Below, one piece after another: positions 17,216 through 27,293 of a stretch of 56,115 nucleotides of DNA (positions are counted from its first letter, which is position 1; each line of letters begins with the position of its first letter). The notes beneath the pieces were generated by a model. It was given only the letters and a program-made list of their open reading frames with translations, made no database searches and had not been told where the DNA came from. Source of the stretch: Thiothrix caldifontis (GTDB taxonomy: Bacteria > Pseudomonadota > Gammaproteobacteria > Thiotrichales > Thiotrichaceae). Position numbers and translations under genes: made by a program. Location: assembly GCF_900107695.1 (NCBI RefSeq), contig NZ_FNQP01000007.1, positions 1 through 56,115 of the forward strand, in the 5' to 3' direction.

Positions 17216-18730
17216 ATGAGCGATGATGCACACAGCCAATTTATGGACGGGCAGCGCGTTTCAGCACTGCACCTTCAGCACTTGCAAGACCGCTTGCGCG
17301 AGGCTATTGCTGATATTCGCCGCAGTATCGGGCTGGACAAGATAGCTTGGGGACTGCGTGCTACTTTGGAAGGTGGTCAAGTTCGTGTCCTGCCCGGTGT
17401 GGCGTTTGCCAAAAGCGGAGTACGGCTATCGCTGGATGACATCGCCCAGGCAGCTCTTCCGGCGGATGGTAGCCCATGGCGCGTCGTGTTGCGTGGGCAA
17501 AATGGCGACATTGAAGATCTGCGCCATAATCAGGCTCCCACCGTCATTACCCTGACCACACAGCTCGCAATTGAAAGCGACAATGGGGATGTCGATAACA
17601 GCACCATCATTATCGCCACTGTTGATGGTACAGGGCTGACCCAAAATCCAGACCGTTTTGTCGCCACGGGTTACCACAGCCACTCCGGCGAATGGCGGCA
17701 GGACAACATGGGGCGGTGGCATTTCGATGGCCCGGCGTTAGATGGCCCTCCCGGCCCACAGGGGGCAGCCGGAGCCAAAGGTGATAAGGGCGACACGGGC
17801 GCAACCGGAGCAGCAGGGGCGACCGGAGCCAAAGGTGATAAAGGCGACACGGGTGCAACCGGGGCAACGGGAGCCAAAGGCGATAAAGGCGACACGGGCG
17901 CAACCGGGGCGGCAGGGGCGACCGGAGCCAAAGGCGATAAAGGCGACGCGGGTGCAACCGGGGCAACGGGAGCCAAAGGCGATAAAGGCGACACGGGCGC
18001 AACCGGGGCGGCAGGGGCGGCAGGGGCCAAAGGTGATAAAGGCGACGCGGGTGCAACCGGGGCAACGGGAGCCAAAGGCGATAAAGGCGACACGGGCGCA
18101 ACCGGGGCGGCAGGGGCGACCGGAGCCAAAGGCGATAAAGGCGACGCGGGTGCAACCGGGGCAACGGGAGCCAAAGGCGATAAAGGCGACACCGGGGCAA
18201 GAGGGGCGACTGGAGCCAAAGGTGATAAGGGTGACACGGGCGCACCTGGACAGCCAGGTCAAGGGCTTGACCCAGATTGGCCCGCGATTACCAAGATCAG
18301 TTGGGGGCATGGTTTGACTGTCTCACCAGCACAAGCTGTCGAGACGATAAAGCAATTACAGATCCAACTTTCCTCTCCATTATCGCCCCTGATACGGGAG
18401 ATAAAACCACAAGTGGTTCAGGTATTGTTTGAATATGCCTCAAGGGTAGACAGTACATCCGCACTGATGCCGTTAGTTTCCATCGGTGGTAGTACGGAAC
18501 TGGAACAGGATCTTGTCGTTTGGACGTTGGGTGTAGGGGCGAGAGAACTCCTCTCAGGAATCTCGGCTGGGGGCAGAATCTGGATACGGGTTCATTGCGG
18601 AGCCATGATTGATGAAGCAAACCGACCTTTCTCCGCCAGTAGTGATGTATTGCATGGCACCCACACCCCACATGCACCGGGGGGGGTATTTGAAAGCTGG
18701 TATTTTGTGAAGTCAGCACTATTGAGATGA
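17216..18730 (+). CDS. Collagen-like triple-helix fibre protein
   Basis: 504 residues from the ATG at 17216 (AGAGGACG upstream). Residues 1-175 look like a tail-fibre attachment domain ([20 protein letters not shown]). About residues 180-350 are uninterrupted Gly-X-Y triplets with repeated [10 protein letters not shown] blocks, as in bacterial and phage collagen-like fibres. Residues 355-504 form a globular C-terminal domain, probably the trimerised tip. The product should be a trimeric fibre on the injection particle. The stop overlaps the next gene (ATGA). The DNA repeat has a 99-bp period, which invites length change by recombination. Confidence 0.82.
   Translation: MSDDAHSQFMDGQRVSALHLQHLQDRLREAIADIRRSIGLDKIAWGLRATLEGGQVRVLPGVAFAKSGVRLSLDDIAQAALPADGSPWRVVLRGQNGDIEDLRHNQAPTVITLTTQLAIESDNGDVDNSTIIIATVDGTGLTQNPDRFVATGYHSHSGEWRQDNMGRWHFDGPALDGPPGPQGAAGAKGDKGDTGATGAAGATGAKGDKGDTGATGATGAKGDKGDTGATGAAGATGAKGDKGDAGATGATGAKGDKGDTGATGAAGAAGAKGDKGDAGATGATGAKGDKGDTGATGAAGATGAKGDKGDAGATGATGAKGDKGDTGARGATGAKGDKGDTGAPGQPGQGLDPDWPAITKISWGHGLTVSPAQAVETIKQLQIQLSSPLSPLIREIKPQVVQVLFEYASRVDSTSALMPLVSIGGSTELEQDLVVWTLGVGARELLSGISAGGRIWIRVHCGAMIDEANRPFSASSDVLHGTHTPHAPGGVFESWYFVKSALLR
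17760..18250 (+). repeat. 99-bp-period tandem repeat encoding Gly-X-Y triplets
   Basis: Within the collagen-like gene, the phrase GGTGCAACCGGGGCAACGGG recurs at 17852, 17951, 18050 and 18149, an exact 99-base period (33 residues, 11 triplets). Copies are nearly identical, differing at a few positions such as ACG/GCG (Thr/Ala) in GDT/GDA. The period is a multiple of three, so unit gain or loss keeps the frame and changes fibre length. Confidence 0.9.
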
Positions 18731-21700
18731 GTAACAGTATGATACATAAAGAAGATAAGCCTACCCTCCGGGCAGTAGCTGATGCAGCCCGGTTGGGACA
18801 AATTCCCGAAGGCTCATTCAGCGCGTTGATGGATGATGCAGTGTTACATGCCACCCAAACAGTGCAGGCAGATAGTTTGGTGACCACGCGGAAATGGCGC
18901 AACCTAGGGCCAAGGAATATCGGCGGGCGTATACGAACTCTTGCCATCCATCCACAGGATGGACGTATCCTTTACGCAGGCAGTGCTTTGGGCGGGGTTT
19001 GGAAAACTACCAATGCCGGTGACTCATGGCAATCACTGGATGACTTCCGCCCTTCCCAAGGTGGTCGGCAAGCATTGCCTATTGGAGCCTTGGCGGTAGC
19101 CCAAAGCGATCCACAAATCGTCTATGTTGGAACCGGAGAACCTGTTGCCGGTTATATCAGCGGTAATGGATTATTCTGGTCTCGTAACGGTGGAAAACAT
19201 TTTGACCAGATAGACCACCCAGACAATGGGGTCATTCAAGCTAAGCATTATGAGCGGATTCGAGTAGATCCCTGGGAATCATCTCGTCTTTGGTGTGCTA
19301 CTGACAAAGGGCTATGGCGTGGGTGTCCAGGCAATCCACCTCACTTTGTTCAGGATGTGATTGACGCTGCTGGTACACCGACAGCCCCTGCTAATCAGCA
19401 GGCTACAGATGTGGTCATTAACCATGGCGACCCGCGCGGGGTCGTACCAGCACGCTTTACCGTGTTTGTTGCCTTGAAGGGTGCGGGAGTCTACCGGGCT
19501 ACCTTCATTCGTGCCAATGACGATTATGACCGGAGCGGTGCAACGGTCTGGAGCCAAGTTAATATTAGTGGGTTGACTGCACTGCCTGGTTTTCACCGTG
19601 TCAAACTAGCACTGTGTGATACCCGACCTGACCGTATGTATTGCGTAGCGGGAAGGGCTGACAATAAATTTTCCCCTGTCTTTATCTCCACAAACGGGGG
19701 GGCAACATGGGCTGCAACTGCTACCCAGCCAGATTCCGCCAGTATTATTACTTGGTACGCATTAGTTTTAGAGTGCAATCCTTCAGATCCCAATGTGGTT
19801 TTTCTCGGACAAGTGGATATGTGGCTCACAACAGATGGGGGAGCCTCATGGGGGAGGAAAAATACCAAGAAACCATTCATCCCTAACTTTCTCCCGTGTT
19901 TGGATCATCAACAGTATGGGTTGGGAGACCGCGCCCAACATGCAGATCAACATGCTGTGGTATTCGATCGCGACCAACCCTACCACGCTTGGGTAGCCAA
20001 TGATGGCGGAGTCTCATTCACTGATAATCTAACCTATAGTTGGCGTAAACGGAGCAATGGAATTCTGGCTACCCAATTCAATGATATATCTACCCATCCA
20101 ACTTATCCTTTTATGATGGGTGGGGGGCTACAGGATAATGGCAGTTGGATTACTTATGGTGGTATGAGCTGGTACTACATTGGTCACAGTGATGGCGGGG
20201 ACATAGGGTTTGAACCCGGTAATCCGCGCTTATTTCATGTCACCGCCCAACAGGGCGTCTGGCGGGGACAAATCGCCACTTCTTCTCTCTCGGATTTTTC
20301 CCTTCCTAATCCAGCCCCCGATATTCCTATTACGGTGAATGTCGAGGGTATTGTACAGTTTCATGGACAGTTTGTGGGGAAAGATGCCAATGGATTTGCA
20401 ACGGCAGATGAGCCACTGTTCTACGCAGTATTGGTGCATCACCCGTTTAACAACAACGAAGCCCTGATAGGGCGACGCAACAATGCCTACCGTACCGTCA
20501 ACGGGACTAATTTTAGCGTCATGGGTCATGCCGCTTTCAATCCCTACGGGACAGGAAATGTTGAGGTCAGTGCGCTAGCCTATGGCGCATCTCCCAATAA
20601 TGACTGGTGGGTGGGTACATCCAGAGGAGAAGTTTTCGTTACTTTCAATGCTGGAGTAACTTGGCGTAATGCCACCGAGCCTCTAGGATCACGAGGTAAC
20701 TGGATATCTGCGATTGCCACCCATCCAGCCAACTCAAATATTGCGGTCATTGCAGTAGCGTCTAGTCCTGGGACAGTCTACATCACAGGTGATGGAGGGC
20801 AGAGCTGGCTTGAAATCTCTGGACGAGCGGGTAATGGTGGGGCTAACTGGCAACCTCGGCAGACCCATAATATCGGTGATCAGCTTAGTCCGAGTCCTGC
20901 CACTGCGATAGCATTTGATCCGGGTAGCCCAAGTGCTGTAGGTAGTGCTCAGACACTCTATGTGGGAACGCTGACGGGGGTTTATGTAATCCGTAACGTT
21001 TTGGCTCCTACCAGCACTATCCCCACGCCTAACTTCCAACCCGTTTGGCGTACTTTTAACGGTAATCTGCCATTAGTGCTGGTTTATGAAATAGAGCCGA
21101 TCCAGTTCCAAGATGCCGGTGGCAATACTCACAATAAATTACGTATTGCCACATTCGGCAGGGGGATTTATGAGGTGGATTTATTGGTGAACTCCAGCAC
21201 GAGGCTCTTGATCAGACGCAACATCGTAGATAATGGCCTTAACCTGCCCGTTGCCAATACTTTTACTGAAGATCCCCGCCTTGTACCGGGAGTCCCCCTG
21301 ATTGATAGTCAGTCCATTGATATTCGGGTTGATGCGCCACCTTATCTTTCTTTTGGTTTGGTTGCGGATAGTGTGGAGTTTGACCAACAATTGCGCAGTG
21401 AGAACTTGATGGCTGGGAAACTGCACTTAATCTATGTGCAAGTACATAACGTGGGTAGTCAAGTTGGAGAGAGGGTAGAGGTATATCTCTATTGGGCTAA
21501 AGCTATAGGTTCTCCCCCCATCCCACCGGATTTACCTGATGATTTCTGGACTGGACTCCCTAAGGATAACGCTCCTCCATGGTTCCTGATCGGTAAAATT
21601 GAGGTTCATGAAGTTGCCTCTGGTGAGCCAGCAGTCATTTGTTTTCAGTGGGATGTTCCAGGAGATATTCCAGAAAATGTGGCTCTGCTGGCCTTGGTGA

Positions 21701-22362
21701 CCGACAATGCACGGGATCGGCTAGTTCCCCTTGACCCTGCGCCTAAACCTCCTAATGATATCAATAACCTGATCGCTAACGAACGGCGTGCTGCCCTGCG
21801 TATAACTACTTGCATATCGAGTCCAGCCGATGCTTTGCTACGGGACGGTTTTGACGACCAGGGTCGGTTAGGTGAAACAGCGTGGGCTGCACGTAGTCAC
21901 GATATTATCGTGGTTCAGGCAGCAGTCGCCGATCCTAATACGGCTTTTGCTGATGTTGATGACCTTCGTCAGGCTGATCGGTTGGATGGCAATGAAACCA
22001 ACCATATTTATGTGCGTATCAACAATCGGGGCGAACGACCACTTAACAACATTCAGGTAGAGCTGTTCCAAATCCCTTTGGCTTCAGTCCATGACCCCAA
22101 TAGCTGGGTCTCTAAGGGAACCAGCAATCTGACCAGCGTGGCGGCTAGGTCAACAGGTTTTGCCCTGCCCATTGTCTGGGCTAATCCACCAAACCCAGCT
22201 CCCCTCTCAGCCTATCTGCTTGCAGCCTTAGTTCAGGCTGATGACGATCCCCGGCCTGACTATCAAGATCGGGTGGACAGTATCAAGAGTTTCTGGCAGT
22301 TGTTTCTCGAAAGCGTGGACAGTGGCAATGCTGCGCTACGCGGTATCCGCTGGCAAGCCTAA
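18727..22362 (+). CDS. Large Asp-box (BNR/sortilin-type) beta-propeller protein
   Basis: 1211 residues, overlapping the fibre gene by four bases; an in-frame ATG at 18739 is a possible alternative start. Asp-box motifs (S/T-x-D/N-x-G-x-T/S-W) recur: TTNAGDSWQ near 94, STNGGATW near 323, TTDGGASW near 370, VTFNAGVTW near 638 and ITGDGGQSW near 687. This indicates one or two sortilin/sialidase-type beta-propellers over residues 60-800. Residues 880-1120 hold two CARDB-like beta sandwiches ([21 protein letters not shown]; then [20 protein letters not shown]). No signal peptide. As the last large gene of the tail-like operon it could be a receptor-binding or fibre-tip protein, or a cargo. Confidence 0.7.
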   Translation: MSNSMIHKEDKPTLRAVADAARLGQIPEGSFSALMDDAVLHATQTVQADSLVTTRKWRNLGPRNIGGRIRTLAIHPQDGRILYAGSALGGVWKTTNAGDSWQSLDDFRPSQGGRQALPIGALAVAQSDPQIVYVGTGEPVAGYISGNGLFWSRNGGKHFDQIDHPDNGVIQAKHYERIRVDPWESSRLWCATDKGLWRGCPGNPPHFVQDVIDAAGTPTAPANQQATDVVINHGDPRGVVPARFTVFVALKGAGVYRATFIRANDDYDRSGATVWSQVNISGLTALPGFHRVKLALCDTRPDRMYCVAGRADNKFSPVFISTNGGATWAATATQPDSASIITWYALVLECNPSDPNVVFLGQVDMWLTTDGGASWGRKNTKKPFIPNFLPCLDHQQYGLGDRAQHADQHAVVFDRDQPYHAWVANDGGVSFTDNLTYSWRKRSNGILATQFNDISTHPTYPFMMGGGLQDNGSWITYGGMSWYYIGHSDGGDIGFEPGNPRLFHVTAQQGVWRGQIATSSLSDFSLPNPAPDIPITVNVEGIVQFHGQFVGKDANGFATADEPLFYAVLVHHPFNNNEALIGRRNNAYRTVNGTNFSVMGHAAFNPYGTGNVEVSALAYGASPNNDWWVGTSRGEVFVTFNAGVTWRNATEPLGSRGNWISAIATHPANSNIAVIAVASSPGTVYITGDGGQSWLEISGRAGNGGANWQPRQTHNIGDQLSPSPATAIAFDPGSPSAVGSAQTLYVGTLTGVYVIRNVLAPTSTIPTPNFQPVWRTFNGNLPLVLVYEIEPIQFQDAGGNTHNKLRIATFGRGIYEVDLLVNSSTRLLIRRNIVDNGLNLPVANTFTEDPRLVPGVPLIDSQSIDIRVDAPPYLSFGLVADSVEFDQQLRSENLMAGKLHLIYVQVHNVGSQVGERVEVYLYWAKAIGSPPIPPDLPDDFWTGLPKDNAPPWFLIGKIEVHEVASGEPAVICFQWDVPGDIPENVALLALVTDNARDRLVPLDPAPKPPNDINNLIANERRAALRITTCISSPADALLRDGFDDQGRLGETAWAARSHDIIVVQAAVADPNTAFADVDDLRQADRLDGNETNHIYVRINNRGERPLNNIQVELFQIPLASVHDPNSWVSKGTSNLTSVAARSTGFALPIVWANPPNPAPLSAYLLAALVQADDDPRPDYQDRVDSIKSFWQLFLESVDSGNAALRGIRWQA

Positions 22363-22390
22363 TACCCATATTCAAAAAAGGAGTAATCAC

Positions 22391-22603
22391 ATGTTTACAT
22401 TAGTACGGGAGATTTATACACACCGTTTATTACTTGAACAAACGGTATCTTTTTCAAGTGCTTTCCTGATTGCCGAGTCCTTTTATAAATTTGGCAGTTT
22501 CGGGCTTGAACTGTTTGCTTTTCTGGCAACTTGGTTTGCAATAGATGCCGTGATTCAATTCATCCGTTATCTCGTGAAACCTGATAAACACTCTAGCACT
22601 TGA
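22391..22603 (+). CDS. Small membrane protein at the end of the injection-system operon
   Basis: 70 residues from the ATG at 22391, with AAAAAGGAG nine bases upstream. The sequence has one or two hydrophobic segments (about residues 18-33 and 36-60, FGLELFAFLATWFAIDAVIQF) and a charged tail. Position 28 bases after the propeller gene suggests the same transcript. Tiny membrane proteins at operon ends can be holin-like release factors, but there is no direct evidence for that here. Confidence 0.55.
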   Translation: MFTLVREIYTHRLLLEQTVSFSSAFLIAESFYKFGSFGLELFAFLATWFAIDAVIQFIRYLVKPDKHSST

Positions 22604-22642
22604 GTTGATTCCAGACTGGGCAAGATTGAATAAGGAAGGTGA

Positions 22643-22729
22643 ATGATGGCAACTTACACGTTCATAAAAGCAGGCATAGTGGGATCAGAAGTATACGACT
22701 CCCTTGAAGAAGCGGTAGGTGGGGTTTAA
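22643..22729 (+). CDS. 28-residue frame beside the TnpB element, probably a cut gene
   Basis: A short frame (MMATYTFIKAGIVGSEVYDS...) with a good ribosome site (AAGGAAGGTGA) ends at a TAA just before the left edge of the TnpB element. A start region this good with so short a product suggests the 3' part was displaced by the insertion, although no matching continuation is obvious on the other side. It could also be an intact micro-protein. Confidence 0.35.
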   Translation: MMATYTFIKAGIVGSEVYDSLEEAVGGV

Positions 22730-22750
22730 AACAGTTACTATAAAACCCAC

Positions 22751-24137
22751 TCAAACCTATCCAATATTGCTCATTTTAAATAGACTTCAAAATAATCCGT
22801 TACCGTTTATCCGTGAATAGTAGCAGCAAAAACACCGTTGACTCGACAACTATCACGTTGTATTGCATTCTTTAATCCATGATCATCAGCCATAAAATCC
22901 GCCTTGACCCCAACAACCAGCAAGCCACGTACTTCGCCAAAGCAGCCGGTACGGCGCGGTTTGCCTACAATTGGGCATTGGCAGAATGGCAAACCCAATA
23001 CGCGGCATGGAAGGACGACAACACCCAGCCCAAACCTAACCAGATGTCGCTACGCCGCCAGCTAAACGCGGTAAAACGCGAACAATTCCCGTGGATGCTT
23101 GAAGTCACCAAAAACGCCCCACAAATGGCGATTATCCAACTCGGTGCAGCCTTCAAAAACTTCTTTGCAGGGCGAGCCAAGTACCCCCAATTCAAAAAGA
23201 AAGGCAAAAGCCGTGACAGCTTCACCCTCACCAACGACCAATTTAGCCTTGACGCATCCCGCATCCGCATTCCCAACCTTGGGTTAGTGCGGATGCGGGA
23301 AACGTTACGCTTTTCCGGCAAAATTCTCTCTGCCACGGTTTCCCGCACCGCTGACCAGTGGTTCGCCAGCATCACCGTGGATACCGATTCAAACCACTTA
23401 CTCCCCGCTGAAAACCAAGGCGTGGTAGGCGTGGATTTGGGCATATCCGCACTGGCAACGCTCTCAACGGGGGGGAAAGTGGCAGGGGCGAAACCGCATA
23501 ACGCCTTGCTTTCGCGCCTGCAACGGCTATCCCGCAGTTTGTCCCGCAAGGTCAAAGGCAGTGCTAACCGCCACAAGGCAAAACAGAAGTTGGCAAAACT
23601 TCATGCGCGTATCGCCAACATCCGCCAAGACAGTTTGCACCAACTCACCACGGATTTGACCCGCCGTTTCCACACCATCGGCATTGAAGATTTGAACGTG
23701 TCGGGCATGGTGAAAAATCGCCATTTATCCCGTGCTATCAGTGATATGGGTTTTTTCGAGTTCCGGCGGCAACTGGAATACAAAGCGGCAATGCGGGGCA
23801 GTGTGGTGGTCGTGGCTGATCGTTTTTTTGCCTCCAGCAAAACCTGTTCTGCCCCCGGCTGTGGGCATAAAGTGGACAAACTGCCACTGTCGGTACGTGA
23901 ATGGGCTTGCCCCGCATGTGGCGCAATTCATGACCGTGACGTAAACGCAGCCAAGAATTTGCAAGAATATGCTTCGGCTGCGCTCAGCAACCACGCCGTG
24001 AGTTACACGGTGTCTGCCTGTGGAGGGGATGGCACTGGCTTGACGCGCAAGCGACAAGTGAAACCAGCCCCCATGAAGCAGGAATTCAACACCATGACTA
24101 CGTTTAGTTAGCTATCGGTAGATTTGGGTAGGTTTGA
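22751..24137 (+). mobile_element. IS605-like element with tnpB only
   Basis: A TnpB gene with no tnpA is flanked by the 14-base sequence TCAAACCTATCCAA at 22751-22764 and, inverted, by TTGGGTAGGTTTGA at 24124-24137; 13 of 14 bases agree. A bulged hairpin lies at about 22719-22750 (GTGGG ... CCCAC), of the kind that marks IS200/IS605 left ends. Real IS605 ends are not normally inverted repeats, so the exact borders are uncertain. The element lies between the injection-system operon and the CHAT-ATPase gene. Confidence 0.6.
22879..24111 (+). CDS. tnpB: TnpB, RNA-guided RuvC nuclease of IS200/IS605 elements
   Basis: 410 residues, full length for the family. The helix-turn-helix N-terminus includes AKAAGTARFAYNWALAEWQ. 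The RuvC catalytic triad is intact: D186 in GVDLGISALATL, E270 in IGIEDLNVSG and D354 in HDRDVNAAKNL. A zinc finger lies between the last two (C323, C328, C344, C347). TnpB proteins use an omega-RNA read from the element's 3' end to cut donor-site DNA and so keep the element in place. The guide would overlap the gene's 3' end and extend past 24137. The start follows no clear ribosome site; the absence of tnpA means transposition would need a helper. Confidence 0.93.
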   Translation: MIISHKIRLDPNNQQATYFAKAAGTARFAYNWALAEWQTQYAAWKDDNTQPKPNQMSLRRQLNAVKREQFPWMLEVTKNAPQMAIIQLGAAFKNFFAGRAKYPQFKKKGKSRDSFTLTNDQFSLDASRIRIPNLGLVRMRETLRFSGKILSATVSRTADQWFASITVDTDSNHLLPAENQGVVGVDLGISALATLSTGGKVAGAKPHNALLSRLQRLSRSLSRKVKGSANRHKAKQKLAKLHARIANIRQDSLHQLTTDLTRRFHTIGIEDLNVSGMVKNRHLSRAISDMGFFEFRRQLEYKAAMRGSVVVVADRFFASSKTCSAPGCGHKVDKLPLSVREWACPACGAIHDRDVNAAKNLQEYASAALSNHAVSYTVSACGGDGTGLTRKRQVKPAPMKQEFNTMTTFS

Positions 24138-24207
24138 AATAACGGCTTTTGTCATGAAAGATGAATAACAAAGCTATCTAATTATTAAGCATTCCTGTGA
24201 GTAAAGC

Positions 24208-26358
24208 GTGAACAGCACGTTGCCCTCCCCCATGAATACCTCCCCCTCCTCCCCCCTAATCCTGCTGATCTTCGCCAACGACCGCACGGCTTATCTGGAC
24301 AGCATCCGCAAGGAACGCCAGCACCTGATCAGCCTGCTGCAACCAGCGGCGGACGCCCTTGGCCTGGAGCTGAAGGACATCGACTACAGCACCGTCGAAG
24401 GCGTGATTGACCTGCTGAACCTCCAGCGCGAACGGCTGGCGGTGCTGCATTTTGCCGGGCATTCCGGCACTAATTTGCTGCGGCTGGACGAAGGCGACGC
24501 CCACGCCAGCGGGCTGGCGGCAAAGCTGGCGGAATGCCCCAACCTCAAACTAGTGTTCCTCAACGGCTGCAACAACGCCGCACTGGTCAAGGCGATTGCC
24601 GACGCAGGCATCCCCAGCGTGATCGGCACGCGCCAGCCGATTGCGGACGATGCCGCCAAGCACTTCAGCCAAGGCTTTTTCAAGGCGTTGGCAGAGCAAA
24701 AACGCAGCGTTGCCGCCGCTTTCGCGCAAGCCCAAGCCGATGTGCAAACCCTGGCAGGGCAGCATTACCGCTCGCTCGACCTCAGTCTCCCCGCCGCCAT
24801 GCAGGAATGGGCATGGTTCATGGCAAGCAACACCCCGGACTGGCAGCTTGCCGATGCCGCCAACCCCTGCAACCGCCTGCCTGCCCTGCCGCGTGGCGAA
24901 CTGCCCGCCAAACCGTTCAAGAACCTGTACTACTACACCGCCGCCGACGCCGAAATCTTCTTCGGGCGCTGCCGGGCAATCCTGGAAGTGTTGCAGTTGC
25001 TGGACGAAGCCAAGGAACCCGTCCTGCTGCTGCACGGTGGCACGGGGGTGGGCAAATCCTCTTTCCTACTCGCCGGGCTGATCCCGCGCCTCAAAGCCCC
25101 CAGCCGCCAGCAACCCGTCCACTACCTGCGCTACAACGAACTCAACCCGCAGCAAGACCCGCTGACACAACTGTTTGGCTCCAGCGACTCCGCCGCGATC
25201 CGCGCCCGGCTCGACACCCCCACACCTACCGGGCTGCCCGCGATCTGGATCATCGACCAGATGGAAGAAATTTTCTTCGCCCATGAACGTACCCAAGATG
25301 CCAAAACCAGTATCCCGCCCGCACTGGACACCCTGCTGACCGCCCTGCACAGCGTTTTCTACCCACCGGATGGTTCCGGCCGACCCGATGCCAAACTGAT
25401 CCTTAGCCTGCGCAAGGAATGGTTTGCCGAACTCCACGACGCCTGCCGCGCACATCAGGTCAACCAGCACGACTATTTGCTCAAACCGCTCGACAAACCA
25501 GCCATCCTCGAAGTCATCGAAACCCCGGCAGCAACGCTTCACCTGCAACAGCACTACCACCTGCGCATCACCAACACAGCAGATGGGCGGCTGGCGGAAC
25601 AGATTGCCGACGACCTGCTCACCGACAAGCAATCCAATATTGCGCCCACCTTGCAGATTATCCTCTCCCGCCTGTGGGAGCGGGTCGAACACCAGCAAGA
25701 ACGGGTTTGGGATGAAGATCTGTACTTGGACGAACAACGCACAGGCTTGTTGCTGGAAGATTACCTTGACCAACAACTGCAAGACATCGCGGCAAAGGCA
25801 AGCTGGGGTATGGAAGCCAAAGACAGCGGCCTGCTACTGGATGTATTGCATACCCATACCACCCCGCAAGGCACTGCCAAAACCGTTACCGCAGCGGCGT
25901 ATGAAACGCTCTACCCCCATATCCCTTACCGTGCTGCCTTGCTCAAGGCATTGAAAGACCGTTACCTGATTATTGAACCGCAAACCAATGAAAATCAGCC
26001 TAGCAAATCCCAGACGCGGCTTGCCCATGACACGCTCGCGCAATTGGTCAAGACCAGTTTCAATGCCTCGGAACTGCCGGGGCAAAGGATGCAGCGAATA
26101 CTCACTCACCGTTACACCGATTGGCTGAATAATCATAGGCAAGCCTCATTTTTGGACGATTATGAACTGGAAATATGTGAAAAAGGCGTGGTCGGCAAAT
26201 ACCGGCTGACAGCGGAGGAGGAAAGTTTCATACAAGCAAGCAAAAAAAATAACAGGGTTAGAAATATTATGGAAGAAGCCATGACGGTTATCGTATTTAT
26301 TGCATCCTTTTATATAAGCATTTCTTTTTTGACAGGCCACGGGGTAAAACTCCTATGA
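24208..26358 (+). CDS. CHAT-protease / STAND-ATPase fusion protein
   Basis: 716 residues from GTG 24208; an in-frame ATG at 24232 is an alternative start. Residues about 15-205 form a CHAT (caspase-like) domain, with H85 in LHFAGHSG and C121 in LVFLNGCN as the catalytic dyad. Residues 245-640 form a STAND-type ATPase: Walker A GGTGVGKSS with K283, and a Walker B-like WIIDQMEEI. A hydrophobic segment near residue 690 ends the protein. CHAT fused to STAND is known from prokaryotic immune and cell-death systems: the sensor ATPase activates the protease. The stop overlaps the next start (ATGA), so it is coupled to a membrane protein. Codon use is GC-rich until about 26240 and then AT-rich, hinting at a composite origin. 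Confidence 0.85.
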   Translation: MNSTLPSPMNTSPSSPLILLIFANDRTAYLDSIRKERQHLISLLQPAADALGLELKDIDYSTVEGVIDLLNLQRERLAVLHFAGHSGTNLLRLDEGDAHASGLAAKLAECPNLKLVFLNGCNNAALVKAIADAGIPSVIGTRQPIADDAAKHFSQGFFKALAEQKRSVAAAFAQAQADVQTLAGQHYRSLDLSLPAAMQEWAWFMASNTPDWQLADAANPCNRLPALPRGELPAKPFKNLYYYTAADAEIFFGRCRAILEVLQLLDEAKEPVLLLHGGTGVGKSSFLLAGLIPRLKAPSRQQPVHYLRYNELNPQQDPLTQLFGSSDSAAIRARLDTPTPTGLPAIWIIDQMEEIFFAHERTQDAKTSIPPALDTLLTALHSVFYPPDGSGRPDAKLILSLRKEWFAELHDACRAHQVNQHDYLLKPLDKPAILEVIETPAATLHLQQHYHLRITNTADGRLAEQIADDLLTDKQSNIAPTLQIILSRLWERVEHQQERVWDEDLYLDEQRTGLLLEDYLDQQLQDIAAKASWGMEAKDSGLLLDVLHTHTTPQGTAKTVTAAAYETLYPHIPYRAALLKALKDRYLIIEPQTNENQPSKSQTRLAHDTLAQLVKTSFNASELPGQRMQRILTHRYTDWLNNHRQASFLDDYELEICEKGVVGKYRLTAEEESFIQASKKNNRVRNIMEEAMTVIVFIASFYISISFLTGHGVKLL

Positions 26359-27158
26359 AGGCCATGAGCCGCACAAGGGAACGGCACCTTATTATATTTT
26401 CATCTGCGGTTATTATCGTAATGACAATGGTGTTGCAATTTGTTTACGAAAAATCAACGCCTGATTATCTGTTTCATAATGCCATAAGATTAATTCTCTG
26501 CATGGTATTGGCTGCGGTTGCATTTCTGCTCCCCGGCAAGGCATTTAAAGGCGGAAGTGGTATTAATTGGGCATTGAAAATAATGTTTTCCATGATGGTG
26601 TTTGTACTTGCATTACAGACCCCCAAGCAATACCCCAATCTTGATATAACATTGCACCCTCAAAAAACCATTTATATGGGGGCGATGCCAACAGGCAGTG
26701 TGTCGCTGTCTGAAATATTTGATGTGCCAGCAGGCATCATTTTTACCATGCAATACACTGGCAAGCACAATACTTTAAAGCCAGCAACCTTGAACAAGGA
26801 AAGTCTCACCATTTACTTTGAAGACAAACCAATAACCTTTGAGTGGTGGCGGCATGTGGATTTAATGGAAGGGAATATCGTAGCCAGTCCAACAGACATA
26901 GCCTTAAGGGAAATAAAACCGGGGGAGAAGTTTCGGCATGATACCCAGTTCTCTGACATGAGTGAAAATATAACTTGGGGGGCGCTAATCAAAAAACTAA
27001 AAGGGCAAAATCAAAAAACCACAGAAATCATCATTTCTTCTGTCATTGACAACAAGACAATTATGATCACTTGCAAAATTTCAAAAGAAGAATATATGAG
27101 CCGATTTGAGGAGTATCAGGATATAACCTATGTGGCATTATCCTGTTTGCCAGAATGA
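26355..27158 (+). CDS. Membrane partner of the CHAT-ATPase protein, unrecognised
   Basis: 267 residues, translationally coupled to the upstream gene by an ATGA overlap; ATG at 26364 is an alternative start. Three hydrophobic segments fall within the first 90 residues (11-30, 43-60, 70-88), and the rest is a soluble, mostly beta domain. An effector whose protease partner acts on it would fit the coupling, but no motif proves it. The sequence is clearly AT-richer than the gene before it. Confidence 0.7.
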   Translation: MKAMSRTRERHLIIFSSAVIIVMTMVLQFVYEKSTPDYLFHNAIRLILCMVLAAVAFLLPGKAFKGGSGINWALKIMFSMMVFVLALQTPKQYPNLDITLHPQKTIYMGAMPTGSVSLSEIFDVPAGIIFTMQYTGKHNTLKPATLNKESLTIYFEDKPITFEWWRHVDLMEGNIVASPTDIALREIKPGEKFRHDTQFSDMSENITWGALIKKLKGQNQKTTEIIISSVIDNKTIMITCKISKEEYMSRFEEYQDITYVALSCLPE

Positions 27159-27196
27159 TAATTAAACTGGTGGTTTCTTTGTGTGTTTTTGATAAT

Positions 27197-27262
27197 GTGC
27201 AAAAAAACACAAATGTTCAACAGAATAATCCTAACATGGCAAACACATTCTGATGTAGTTTT
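27197..27262 (+). promoter_or_regulatory. Conserved upstream element, copy 1
   Basis: The sequence begins GTGCAAAAAAACACAAAT and continues with an ATAATCCTAAC core, an A-rich stretch and a T-run. It matches the element at 28630-28696: the first 17 bases after the G are identical and ATAATCCTAAC is also identical. Both copies lie upstream of small lipoprotein genes in the same orientation. It is most simply a shared promoter/operator or a shared regulator's binding site. A poly-T and poly-A hairpin-like symmetry is also present just upstream. Confidence 0.55.
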
Positions 27263-27293
27263 TCGGTAAAGACTGATTAAGAGGAATATAAGC

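Noticed and set aside
17610-18310. Long Pro/Leu/Arg-rich frames on the - strand and a basic frame on + opposite the collagen repeat
   Set aside because: They are repeat shadows of the Gly-X-Y coding unit in other frames.
22965-23576. 203-codon frame opposite tnpB
   Set aside because: Shadow of tnpB; TnpB has the catalytic residues.
24534-25286. 250-codon Gln/Arg-rich frame inside the CHAT-ATPase gene
   Set aside because: GC-rich shadow frame; no plausible protein fold.
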